A stretch of DNA of 64,000 nt from positions 24,179-88,178 of the forward strand of contig JARNMJ010000013.1 in the NCBI GenBank assembly GCA_029432795.1, written 5' to 3'. Source of the DNA: Pontiellaceae bacterium B12219 (GTDB lineage Bacteria; Verrucomicrobiota; Kiritimatiellia; Kiritimatiellales; Pontiellaceae). Below the pieces are notes generated by a model. It made no database searches. It was not told the DNA's origin and saw only the letters and a list, made by a program, of their open reading frames with translations. Below, piece by piece: positions 47,741 through 56,007 of this stretch; position 1 is the stretch's first letter, and every line of letters begins with the position of its first letter. Both the position numbers and the translations under genes were made by a program.

Positions 47741-48337
47741 ATGAAAAACCCTTTAGCTAAAATGTCGCGACGGGAGCGGCTTTATGTGATGGCCGGCGGT
47801 GCGGTGCTGTTTTTTGGTCTGGTGGTATATCCGGTCACAAAAAAGGTGGCCGCTTTTCGGGCGGAGCAGTTTGAACTGCTTCAGGATGAGCTGCAGTTGC
47901 TGGAAAATCTGTATACATTTGAACTTGATGCCTGGACCATTGAGGAAGAGCACGAAAAAATGGTGGCCGCTCTGCGTAAGGCCGACGACCTGTTCTTTCC
48001 TCCGATTGAAAACCGAATTCTGACGCAAACTGCAATGACGAAACTGCTGAACGAACTAGGGCCCGACCTTTCGCTGGAAACCACGGCCGGTCGTTCATCC
48101 ATTGGAGATGCCGCCAACCAGATGAACCTGCAGATTAAAGGCGAAGGCCGCTATCCGGAAATCCTTAAATTTATCTACAGATTGGAAACGTATCGGCCGC
48201 TCATACTGGTCGACAGCATTTCACTGGCAGAAAGGAGAACGCGGCGGCGTCGACGCGACACCAGCACAGATGCGAGTGAACCGCAGCTCACCCTGAATAT
48301 GTCGATCAAGATTATCTGTCAGGCAGGAGGTGAATAA
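47741..48337 (+). CDS. gspM: GspM/PilO-like assembly protein
   Basis: 198 residues. A short basic N terminus, a membrane helix at about 15-33, a coiled coil (about 34-90) and a small alpha/beta domain with Y-P-E-I-L-K-F-I-Y-R-L-E, typical of PilO/GspM. It pairs with the GspL-type protein. Its last base overlaps the next start. Confidence 0.8.
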   Translation: MKNPLAKMSRRERLYVMAGGAVLFFGLVVYPVTKKVAAFRAEQFELLQDELQLLENLYTFELDAWTIEEEHEKMVAALRKADDLFFPPIENRILTQTAMTKLLNELGPDLSLETTAGRSSIGDAANQMNLQIKGEGRYPEILKFIYRLETYRPLILVDSISLAERRTRRRRRDTSTDASEPQLTLNMSIKIICQAGGE

Positions 48338-49197
48338 TGAATTTTAAAATGAGCCCTTTAATTATTCCCGGTCTTGCAACCCTCTGTGCCATCGGTGCAG
48401 TTGCGGTGGTGGCGATTGCACGTTCCCCCATGGAAAACGAATTTGCTATGGACGATGAAGTGTCGTACGACCTGAACGTGCCGAATAATATTGAGCCGGA
48501 TAGAAACCTGGCGAGCATGGAAGAGGTGGTGGAAAAGCATCTTTTTGTGAAAGAGCGCAAGGCCACCGGGCAGAATACGTTTGCGAATCTGCTCGTGAAA
48601 GGGGTTTATGTCGGAGAAGGGAGCAATGCGGTTTTCTCTCTCAAAAACCGTTCCGATGCCAACCTCCGGGTTTGGAAAGGCGATGTTGATTCCGTGATCA
48701 GCAGTATCACGGACCCGCGGGATCCGCGTAAACCGATTGTTGATTTTCTCAGTGAATGGGACATCAAAGAAATCACATTCAACGGGGTGGTATTTGAGCA
48801 TATCATCACCGGCGAAGTGGAAACCTATCTGGTGGACTACACCCCCGCTAAACACGTCAAAGATAATGCGGAGGCCGGTTATGGCCAGGGTCTGTTGGCG
48901 GTGACGGAACAGGGCGGAACCACGAGCGTTGCAAAGTCCAATACCTCATCTCAGAAAACGCAGAAGTCTTCCACTCGGGATCAGCGGGCTCAGACCTTTC
49001 AACAGATGCGCAGCATGGTTGAAAATATGTCGCCAGAGCAGCGAGCCCGATTGGCTGAGCGTATTTCGGAAGGTTTTCAGCCATCTAACGAATCGCGGCA
49101 GAATACCAATTCATCGAATCGGAACAACTCGTCTTCCCGGAACAACTCGTCTTCGGGCGGTAATACGTCTTCCGGAGGCAGGAGCCGTTCCAGATAG
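48337..49197 (+). CDS. Predicted GspC/PilP-like periplasmic-bridge protein
   Basis: 286 residues. A membrane helix at about 8-27, a linker, a beta-rich domain (about 70-165; L-V-K-G-V-Y-V-G-E-G-S-N-A-V-F-S-L resembles the HR/PilP domain that touches the secretin), and a Ser/Asn/Arg-rich low-complexity tail (from about 190). It is last in the operon, where no other gspC candidate exists. Family call is inferred from architecture and context. Confidence 0.6.
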   Translation: MNFKMSPLIIPGLATLCAIGAVAVVAIARSPMENEFAMDDEVSYDLNVPNNIEPDRNLASMEEVVEKHLFVKERKATGQNTFANLLVKGVYVGEGSNAVFSLKNRSDANLRVWKGDVDSVISSITDPRDPRKPIVDFLSEWDIKEITFNGVVFEHIITGEVETYLVDYTPAKHVKDNAEAGYGQGLLAVTEQGGTTSVAKSNTSSQKTQKSSTRDQRAQTFQQMRSMVENMSPEQRARLAERISEGFQPSNESRQNTNSSNRNNSSSRNNSSSGGNTSSGGRSRSR

Positions 49198-49400
49198 AGG
49201 ATGCATTTGCCGAACCCCGTCAAGGGCAGGGTTTGGGTGCTTAATACCAACCTGAATTCATTCCGGGGAAGTCGCATAGTCTCCTTTTAGACTTATGTTT
49301 TCGGGGGGTGTATCAGACAAGGGATCTTGACGGCCAACTCTGATTCATAGTGCAGTATTCACTCTGTTTTAAATGTAAACGGCGTGAGCGATAAACAAAA

Positions 49401-49431
49401 ACGGTATACAGGAAGGGTACCTGTATGCCGT
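49401..49431. terminator. Bidirectional hairpin between the gsp operon and the EF-hand gene
   Basis: CGGTATACAGG and CCTGTATGCCG pair (one G-T) around a 7-nt loop, in the gap between convergent genes. There is only a weak T run, so the termination role is inferred. Confidence 0.6.
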
Positions 49432-49459
49432 TCGCGGTATTGTTGAAATTTGAGAAAAA

Positions 49460-50089
49460 CTATTCTGCTACGCGACTTCTTTTCATGTCTTCCCGCATGG
49501 CACTGCGTTCCGTATCGCTGAGCTTACCATCGCTGTCGGTATCATATTTTGCGATGATTTCTTCGCGACTCATACGTTGGCGGCTCTGGCTTTCTTGATC
49601 TTTGGATCTGTTGCGCGGGCCTGATTCCGGCGGGGTGTTTTGATCGGCCAGAAAAACTTCGAGTTCGGTTGCCGAGAGTTCACCACTTCCATCGGTGTCA
49701 TATTTGGTGATCAGTACGACGGCATCGACTTGTTCTGTTCGTGGACTGCGCTGTTGCTGCCCGCGTTGGCCCATTTCGCGACGCATGGTTTCCTTTTCGG
49801 CCTCGCTGAGCTGTCCATCGCCGTCAACATCATATTTTACGATCATATCTTCACGGCTCATACGCTGTTCATTGCGCTGTCCACCTTTTCGTCCCGTACG
49901 GGCGCCCATTTCTTTTTGCATGGTTGCTTTTTCGGTATCACTGAGTTGCCCATCACCGTCGGCATCATATTTTGCAATGATATCTTCGCGGCTCATACGC
50001 TGTCCTCCGGGCCCCTGTGCTTCTGCCACATAGGCAGCGCCAAAAAGTGCCAAGAGCAATCCTGTTCGTTTTAATGTCTGAGTTTTCAT
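49460..50089 (-). CDS. Secreted EF-hand calcium-binding protein
   Basis: 209 residues with a signal peptide (about 6-24). It holds four EF-hand loops of the form Y-D-x-D-G-D-G-Q-L-S-x-x-E: three with D-A-D-G-D, D-V-D-G-D and D-T-D-S-D, and one with D-T-D-G-S-G-E. Between them are repeated R-M-S-R-E-D-I-I-x-K-Y segments, so the gene arose by internal duplication. It probably binds calcium outside the cytoplasm. It stands alone, convergent with the gsp operon. Confidence 0.85.
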   Translation of the reverse strand: MKTQTLKRTGLLLALFGAAYVAEAQGPGGQRMSREDIIAKYDADGDGQLSDTEKATMQKEMGARTGRKGGQRNEQRMSREDMIVKYDVDGDGQLSEAEKETMRREMGQRGQQQRSPRTEQVDAVVLITKYDTDGSGELSATELEVFLADQNTPPESGPRNRSKDQESQSRQRMSREEIIAKYDTDSDGKLSDTERSAMREDMKRSRVAE

Positions 50090-50306
50090 ATCCCGTCTCC
50101 TGTTATTGGGTTATGCAATTAAAACGTCCGGTGGAGGGAAATATTGTGTAAATGGGATATTTTTCAGACGTCAGATGAAGCGGAGTCGGTCAGATAAATT
50201 TCCAAGCTTTGGAAGTGGATAAATCGCAGTAAATCCCTAATATTCGCCGATTTCGCACACAAGTGCGCGGTTAATCGTGATTGGTTAATGGTTATTGGGT
50301 CAAGGG

Positions 50307-50681
50307 ATGAAAGATTTTCGGGAGCTGAAATGTTGGCAGGCGTGTCGCGAGTTGCGGTTGTTTGTTGTCAAGAAGGTCGTCCCTCTGCTTCCAAAAGAGG
50401 AACAGTATCGTCTGGTGGATCAAATTGTCCGGGTGGCTCGTTCAACCACTGCCAATATCGCGGAAGGGTACGGGCGTTTCCACTATTTGGATAACGCGAA
50501 GTTTTGCAGCAATGCGAGAGGTTCAGCCTATGAAGTACTGGATCATCTGCAGGCGGCCAGAGACGAAGAGCTGATCTCGGAAGAAATGTTTAAAGAGGGC
50601 GAGACCCTGGTTTGGGGTGCGGTGAAAATAACCAACGGATACATGAGTTATCTCAAAAAGGCCAAAGACCCCAACGCGTAA
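50307..50681 (+). CDS. Four-helix-bundle protein (23S rRNA intervening-sequence type)
   Basis: 124 residues. K-D-F-R-E-L-K-C-W-Q-A-C near the start, A-R-S-T-T-A-N-I-A-E-G-Y-G-R in the middle and G-S-A-Y-E-V-L-D-H-L in the third helix are the marks of the IVP/four-helix-bundle family (TIGR02436). The role is unknown. ATG at 50307 begins the family motif; the in-frame TTG at 50295 is not needed. A permuted-word stretch lies on each side (50271-50300, 50690-50720), and a perfect palindrome copy (50200-50214) lies upstream. Confidence 0.85.
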   Translation: MKDFRELKCWQACRELRLFVVKKVVPLLPKEEQYRLVDQIVRVARSTTANIAEGYGRFHYLDNAKFCSNARGSAYEVLDHLQAARDEELISEEMFKEGETLVWGAVKITNGYMSYLKKAKDPNA

Positions 50682-50728
50682 TCCATTAACGATTAACAAA
50701 TAACTATTAACGAATAACGGTGAGCAAC

Positions 50729-53251
50729 ATGAAAGAGAATTATCCATTTAGCGAAATTGAATCCAAGTGGCAGAACTTCTGGGACGAGAACGGCGATTTT
50801 AAAACCGATCTGGCGGCGGCGGAAAATCCGTACTACTGCCTGATGATGTTTCCGTATCCGTCGGGGAAGCTTCACGTCGGCCACGGCCGTAACTACATCA
50901 TCGGCGATGCTGTCGCGCGCTACAAAAAGATGCAGGGCTTCGATGTGCTCACGCCGATGGGCTGGGATTCGTTCGGCCTGCCCGCCGAAAATGCTGCGAT
51001 TAAAACCGGCACACCGCCTGCAGAATATACTGCCGCCAACATTGCCACCATGAAAGAGCAGCTCCGCGCCTGGGGCTGCATGTATGACTGGGATAAGGAA
51101 GTTACCTCCTGCATGCCGGACTATTACAAATGGACGCAGTGGCTCTTCCTCCAGTTCTATAAACAGGGCCTCGCCTATAAACAAAATTCCAACGTCAACT
51201 GGTGTCCTTCGTGTGCCACCGTACTGGCCAACGAGCAGGTGGTTGACGGCGCGTGCGAGCGTTGCGACTCCGAAGTGGACCAGAAATCGATGGACCAGTG
51301 GTTTTTCAAAATCACCGACTATGCCCAGCGTTTGCTCGACGATCTCGATACGCTCGATGGCTGGCCGACCCGCGTGAAGACCATGCAGAAAAACTGGATC
51401 GGCCGCTCCGAAGGCGCCGAAATTGATTTTCCGATTGTACCACGCGAAGACGGGGCAGGGGACAAAGTCGATAAAATTTCCTGCTATACCACCCGCGTCG
51501 ATACCATTTACGGCTGCACCTATATGGCCCTCGCGCCGGAACATCCCGAACTCAAGAATCTTGTGGCCGGTCTGCCGCAGGAAGCTGAAGTGCTCGAATT
51601 TATCAAGGCCAGCTCGAAGCTGACCAACCTCGACCGCGAAGCCGACGAAGTTGAAAAGGAAGGCCGCTTCACCGGGCGCTATCTGATCAATCCCTACAAT
51701 GGCGAAAAGATTGAGCTGTGGGTCGGCAACTATGTGCTGATGTATGGAACCGGTGCGGTAATGGCTGTTCCGGCGCACGATACGCGCGACTTTGCGTTTG
51801 CCAAAAAATACGATCTGCCGATTAAACTTTCCATCCAGAATCCGGAAGGCACACTCGTGCTTGAAGAAATGGAAGATGCGTACACCGAAGACGGTATCTG
51901 CGTCAACTCTTCCGAATTTACAGGCCTTGGAAACCGCGATGCGCTTAAAAAAATGACGGCGTATGCGGAAGAAAAAGGCTTTGGAAAAGGCAAAATTAAT
52001 TTCCGCCTGCGGGACTGGCTCATTTCCCGTCAGCGTTATTGGGGCGCGCCGATTCCTATGGTTTATTGTGCCGATTGCGGCGTGGTGCCGGAAAAGGAGG
52101 AAAACCTTCCGATCCTGCTGCCGACCGATGTCGAATTTAAAGCCGAAGGTGAGTCGCCGCTCAAATCCAGCGACACCTTCATGAACTGCACCTGCCCCAA
52201 ATGCGGTAAGCCTGCCACCCGCGAATCCGACACGATGGATACTTTCGTCGACTCTTCCTGGTATTACCTGCGCTACCTCAGCGCCCAGGATGCCACGCAG
52301 GCGGTTGATTCCGCAATTTCCAACAAATGGATGCCGGTGGATCAATATATCGGCGGCATTGAACACGCGATTCTGCATCTGCTCTACGCGCGTTTCTTCA
52401 CCAAGGCCATCAAGGATCTCAGCCTGATTGATTTCGACGAGCCGTTCAAACATCTGTTTACGCAGGGCATGATCTGCAAAAAGGGCCCCGACGGAAATCT
52501 GCACAAAATGTCAAAATCCAAGGGCAACGTCGTCAGCCCCGAAGAGCTGCTCGAAAAGTACGGTGCCGACACCGTCCGTCTCTACACGCTTTTCATCGGC
52601 CCGCCCGAAAAAGAAGCTGAATGGCAGGATTCCGGGGTTGAAGGTGCATCGCGTTTCCTCAAACGCATCTGGCGTCGTATTTCGGACAACCACGCGTTGC
52701 TTGCTTCAGTTGGCGATAAAAAGCCCGTCCTTGACGGTATGCAGGACGCCGAGCGCGATCTGTATCGCAAGACGAATGAAACGATCCAGCAGATCACCCG
52801 CGGGCTTGACGGTGCTTTCACTTTCAATACCGCGATTGCCGCCATCATGGAACTGATGAATGCCATCGACCATCTCAAGATTTCGGACGATTCTTCGGAA
52901 TCCGCCAAAGTGGTCTTCCGCGATGCGATGGTCAATGTCGTCCTGCTGCTCTCCCCGTTTGCGCCGCATATTGCGGAAGAACTGTGGGTGGAACTCGGTC
53001 ACGACGCCGGCGTTATGAATGCCGACTGGCCGGCCGTCAACGAAGAAGCTCTCAAGCGCGACGAGCTCGACATGGCCGTTCAGGTCAACGGCAAAGTCCG
53101 CGACCAGATCAAAGTCCCGTCCTCCGCCACCAAAGACGAGATCGAAGCCATTGCCCTAGCCTCCGAAAAAATCCAAACTTGGCTCGAAGGCAAAACCATC
53201 CGTAAGGTGATTGTGGTGCCGGGAAGACTGGTGAACATCGCCGTTTCGTAA
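50729..53251 (+). CDS. leuS: Leucyl-tRNA synthetase
   Basis: 840 residues, class I enzyme with CP1 editing domain. The HIGH-type motif is H-V-G-H-G in [14 protein letters not shown], the catalytic loop is M-S-K-S-K-G-N-V. A zinc-like C-P-S-C ... C-E-R-C insert is near residues 160-180 and a second C-x-x-C pair occurs in the connective region. The C-terminal V-N-G-K-V-R-D domain is complete. ATG at 50729 was preferred; a GTG at 50720 is possible. The gene is 2.5 kb long yet has no exact palindrome copy. Confidence 0.97.
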   Translation: MKENYPFSEIESKWQNFWDENGDFKTDLAAAENPYYCLMMFPYPSGKLHVGHGRNYIIGDAVARYKKMQGFDVLTPMGWDSFGLPAENAAIKTGTPPAEYTAANIATMKEQLRAWGCMYDWDKEVTSCMPDYYKWTQWLFLQFYKQGLAYKQNSNVNWCPSCATVLANEQVVDGACERCDSEVDQKSMDQWFFKITDYAQRLLDDLDTLDGWPTRVKTMQKNWIGRSEGAEIDFPIVPREDGAGDKVDKISCYTTRVDTIYGCTYMALAPEHPELKNLVAGLPQEAEVLEFIKASSKLTNLDREADEVEKEGRFTGRYLINPYNGEKIELWVGNYVLMYGTGAVMAVPAHDTRDFAFAKKYDLPIKLSIQNPEGTLVLEEMEDAYTEDGICVNSSEFTGLGNRDALKKMTAYAEEKGFGKGKINFRLRDWLISRQRYWGAPIPMVYCADCGVVPEKEENLPILLPTDVEFKAEGESPLKSSDTFMNCTCPKCGKPATRESDTMDTFVDSSWYYLRYLSAQDATQAVDSAISNKWMPVDQYIGGIEHAILHLLYARFFTKAIKDLSLIDFDEPFKHLFTQGMICKKGPDGNLHKMSKSKGNVVSPEELLEKYGADTVRLYTLFIGPPEKEAEWQDSGVEGASRFLKRIWRRISDNHALLASVGDKKPVLDGMQDAERDLYRKTNETIQQITRGLDGAFTFNTAIAAIMELMNAIDHLKISDDSSESAKVVFRDAMVNVVLLLSPFAPHIAEELWVELGHDAGVMNADWPAVNEEALKRDELDMAVQVNGKVRDQIKVPSSATKDEIEAIALASEKIQTWLEGKTIRKVIVVPGRLVNIAVS

Positions 53252-53432
53252 GGTTTATAATACAAGGACTTACTGGCATTACTCATGCTATATCTGGTGG
53301 TAGGTGGTTTCTGACTGCACAAGAAGGTGATTCTGCATGTTTTTTTGCAGTAAAGGCCTTTAGAAGATTACGTGTTTAACGTACAGGTTGAATAGATTTG
53401 CTGAAGGGAATGCAGAGGTTCTGAGTCTAAAC

Positions 53433-53828
53433 ATGAGCACAATGCTGGATAAAGCAAGAGAGTCGTGGGAATTTGCAGAGACTTATCGGGCATCAGAAAT
53501 ATACTTGAATATAGTAGCTAATAGATATTATTACGCTCTGTATCAGATACTCGACGGGTTCAACAATTCACCCAAAGGTGAAGACATAAAAAGGCGTAAT
53601 GACCAAACCGCTCATGTTTTCATGCGAATTGTCGCACGCGAATCGCTTCCTTCAGGAAAAGGATATTTGCTGAGTGCGTTGGATGAATTAAAGAGTCTGA
53701 GAGTTCAGGCAGATTATTATCCTGATCAGATTGAACTTCAGGATCTCGATGAATGTCTAGTGCGTGAGGCAGAGGTGTTATTTAAACTTTTTGAAAAACA
53801 GCTGATTGTAGGTGAACAAAATGGATAA
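53433..53828 (+). CDS. HEPN-domain protein, probable toxin or ribonuclease component
   Basis: 131 residues, all helical. A-S-E-I-Y-L-N-I-V-A-N-R-Y-Y-Y-A-L-Y matches the first long helix of HEPN domains (A-x3-R-x-Y-Y-A); R-R-N-D-Q-T-A-H near residue 55 is an R-x5-H arrangement as in the catalytic R-x4-6-H motif. HEPN proteins are often RNases in toxin-antitoxin and defence systems. An in-frame TTG at 53388 would add 15 residues. It overlaps the next gene by 8 bp. The three-gene block is visibly more AT-rich than leuS before it, suggesting transfer. Confidence 0.6.
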   Translation: MSTMLDKARESWEFAETYRASEIYLNIVANRYYYALYQILDGFNNSPKGEDIKRRNDQTAHVFMRIVARESLPSGKGYLLSALDELKSLRVQADYYPDQIELQDLDECLVREAEVLFKLFEKQLIVGEQNG

Positions 53829-54306
53829 GGAACAGATTATAGAGCTTGTGAAAAGCGAGTTCCCCGGAATTTTTGTTGATATCATTTCTCATGATACTTT
53901 TGGAAAAGAATTTCAGGTTCGTTGTTTTGGAGTGGAGCGTTCACTATTTCGCTCTGTTCGGCGGAAAATTATCTCTATAAATCAGGATTTATTTCCTGAG
54001 TCAGATGTGAGTTTAATCTCTATTGTTTTCACACCAGAAAGTACCAAAGAGAATTTCCCCGCGATTGCTGCAGAATTAGAGCAGACCCTAGATTGTTGTG
54101 GGAACCGAAATTTTGATTGGTTCTTTGGTGGAGATATTTACGAATCAGTAAAGCCGCAATTCTTTAGCGCGTTTCTTGATGATGCTGAGGAAGATGAGAT
54201 CGATGCAGTTAACCATGATTCATTAATAAACATGGACGCAATTGGTAATTGGCCAACCGATATCAATCCAGTTTCTGCCGATGAATCTTATTCAATGGCT
54301 GCGTGA
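53821..54306 (+). CDS. Unknown protein between HEPN and SecB-like genes
   Basis: 161 residues, not recognised. The first about 85 look like an alpha/beta domain (I-F-V-D-I-I-S-H; F-Q-V-R-C-F-G-V; V-S-L-I-S-I-V-F-T-P). The second half is acidic with D-D-A-E-E-D-E-I-D and D-N-P-type disorder-prone sequence to the C terminus, which could be the chaperone-addiction tail of an antitoxin (inference). ATG at 53821 follows AGGTG and overlaps the HEPN gene. No nucleotidyltransferase G-S motif is visible. Confidence 0.6.
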   Translation: MDKEQIIELVKSEFPGIFVDIISHDTFGKEFQVRCFGVERSLFRSVRRKIISINQDLFPESDVSLISIVFTPESTKENFPAIAAELEQTLDCCGNRNFDWFFGGDIYESVKPQFFSAFLDDAEEDEIDAVNHDSLINMDAIGNWPTDINPVSADESYSMAA

Positions 54307-54314
54307 GGACGATT

Positions 54315-54746
54315 ATGGATAAAAACCAAAATCCAGGAATATCGATAGAATCAGTTCACTTATTGTCAAGTTGTGTAAACGTTCGAGCAAATAAGGGCGA
54401 TTTGGAGTTCGGGCTTGCAGTTACATCAATACAACGGAAAGTCATAAGCGACGAAGAACTTCGGGTGGTAATTGATTTTGATTTAATGGATGGCGTTGAA
54501 AACCCCGCCTTCAATTTTACAGCGACGTATGGAATTTCCTATAAGCGTCCAGGCGATGCAAATATGACGTGGGAAGAGTTCAATAACGGCTTTGTTTTAA
54601 CTCATGTGCTACCCTATTTTCGTGAATTCGCAAGTAGTGTGACTTTGCGGTTACCAGTTCCCGCATTAATTATTCCTCCGACGAATGTAAAAGCTCTACT
54701 TTTAGACTATGAAAATAGGAAAGCCGGGGCAGTCCGTACATTGTAA
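54315..54746 (+). CDS. SecB-like chaperone
   Basis: 143 residues, beta-rich. The C-terminal half contains H-V-L-P-Y-F-R-E-F-A-S-S-V-T-L-R-L followed by P-A-L-I-I-P-P-T-N-V-K-A-L-L, which follows the SecB pattern of a P-Y-x-R-E helix, an S-x-x-T-x-R strand and a P-x-N-x-x-A-L segment. Canonical SecB is a general secretion chaperone; solitary SecB-like proteins also serve as chaperones in toxin-antitoxin-chaperone loci. ATG at 54315 was chosen because GAGG lies 7 bp upstream; GTG at 54303 overlaps the previous gene. Last gene of the cassette. Confidence 0.6.
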   Translation: MDKNQNPGISIESVHLLSSCVNVRANKGDLEFGLAVTSIQRKVISDEELRVVIDFDLMDGVENPAFNFTATYGISYKRPGDANMTWEEFNNGFVLTHVLPYFREFASSVTLRLPVPALIIPPTNVKALLLDYENRKAGAVRTL

Positions 54747-55120
54747 TATTTTTCCCTCGCACTTTTCACGGGCTGGGCGAGGCAGGTGTCTGGCAGGTGT
54801 CAGTCCTATTATTTCGTATATAGAAGTCGGGGAGTCATGGACTGTTCTGATGCTCAATATTTGAGTTAAGGAGTTTTAAACCTGTTCCCATTTGAAAGTA
54901 GAGCAAGCGAGACGCTTGCTCTACTTTGCTTGAAGGGCGTTGATCTGAGCTAAACGAAGTGCCATTCGGGGCTGCCCGTAGATCGTAATATTTTACTTCA
55001 TGGTTCATGACAGTTTCTCCACATTGCAAGGTCGGCGGGACAGCGCTCGCTAACCTGTAGGCGGGTTCCATGAACTCGCACCGCGATCTTGGTTACTTAT
55101 TTTTGGTGGAGAAATGCAGC
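54747..55120. other. Intergenic region rich in repeats after the cassette
   Basis: 374 bp without a gene. It has a tandem pair of GGCAGGTGTC (54781-54790 and 54792-54801) and the perfect hairpin at 54895-54927, followed by an unremarkable stretch up to the decayed four-helix-bundle gene. The make-up is typical of intergenic mobile or REP-like material. Confidence 0.55.
54895..54927. repeat. Perfect 15-bp inverted repeat with 3-nt loop
   Basis: AAAGTAGAGCAAGCG, loop AGA, then CGCTTGCTCTACTTT. Fifteen matched pairs without mismatch. No T run follows in either direction beyond the arm, so a REP-like element fits better than a terminator. Confidence 0.75.
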
Positions 55121-55848
55121 ATGGGCAGAATAAGGAATAGCGGGGGATATCGGGGACTGGCTACATTTCAGACGGCAACGATTATCTATGATGCCACTTA
55201 GTGGTTCTGCGAAAAGTTCCTCGACTCGCGTTCGCGCACGGTCGACCAGATGGTGTAGGCTGCTCGGAGCGGGAGACAAAACATTGCGGAGGGCAGTCGG
55301 GCTTCTGCAACTTCCAGTCAGACGGAGCTGCGGTTGGTGAACGTTGCGCGGGCCTTGAGGAACTCCTGTTGGACTATGAGGATTTTTTGCGGCATCGGCA
55401 TCTGGAAATGTGGGAGATGAACAGCCCGGATGCGCAGGCCGTGCGGAATGTGCCGAGGGGGTTTAAACTTGATCGGTCTGATCAGTCAGATCTGACTGAT
55501 TTGAAGGATCAGGAACGCGCCGCGCTTTATGCGAAATGGCTCGAACACGCGGATGGTGCAGTTCGTGCGAATGCACTGATCTGCCTGATTCACCAAACCA
55601 ACTATCTGCTCGATCAGCAGATTCAGGCCCTGGAAGAACAGTTTGTTTCCGAGGGCGGTTACAGCGAGTTGCTGTCTACCGAACGGCTGAAGGAACGGCA
55701 GAAACAGAAAACCACCGATCTGGTTCCGGATTGTCCAACGTGTGGAAAATCGATGGTGCTGCGAACGGTGAAGACCGGCAAGAACGCCGGCCATCAGTTC
55801 TGGGGCTGCTCCGCCTACCCGGATTGCAAGGGTGTGATTGACGTTTAG
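55121..55848 (+). pseudogene. Decayed four-helix-bundle protein with suffix and zinc-ribbon domains
   Basis: From ATG at 55121 the frame reads a four-helix-bundle start (G-G-Y-R-G-L-A-T-F-Q-T-A) but meets TAG at 55199 and again at 55256, with A-R-S-G-R-Q-N-I-A-E-G-S-R, the family core, straight after. At about 55352-55354 the frame must shift to reach L-E-E-L-L-L-D-Y-E-D-F. The rest is intact: a suffix domain (TIGR04258 type, recalled) and a C-terminal topoisomerase-like zinc ribbon, C-P-T-C-G-K ... G-C-S-A-Y-P-D-C. Two stops and one shift make it a pseudogene, though the 3' part could still be expressed. Confidence 0.8.
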
Positions 55849-56007
55849 GCGGTTCTTCGCTGGAAAAGGTCATATTTTGTTCGAAGGTAAATCTCCGGCC
55901 GCAGGCATGTGCAGGGAAGGCCATTTTGATAAAATTACAGCTTTTATTATCACATTTATCGTGTAACCGTTTCCGACAATCCACTTGTGTAATAAGGAGA
56001 ATCCAAT

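Noticed and set aside
55736..55750. GTCCAACGTGTGGAA as another palindrome copy
   Set aside because: It has a mismatch and encodes the conserved C-P-T-C-G-K zinc ribbon, so protein constraint explains it.
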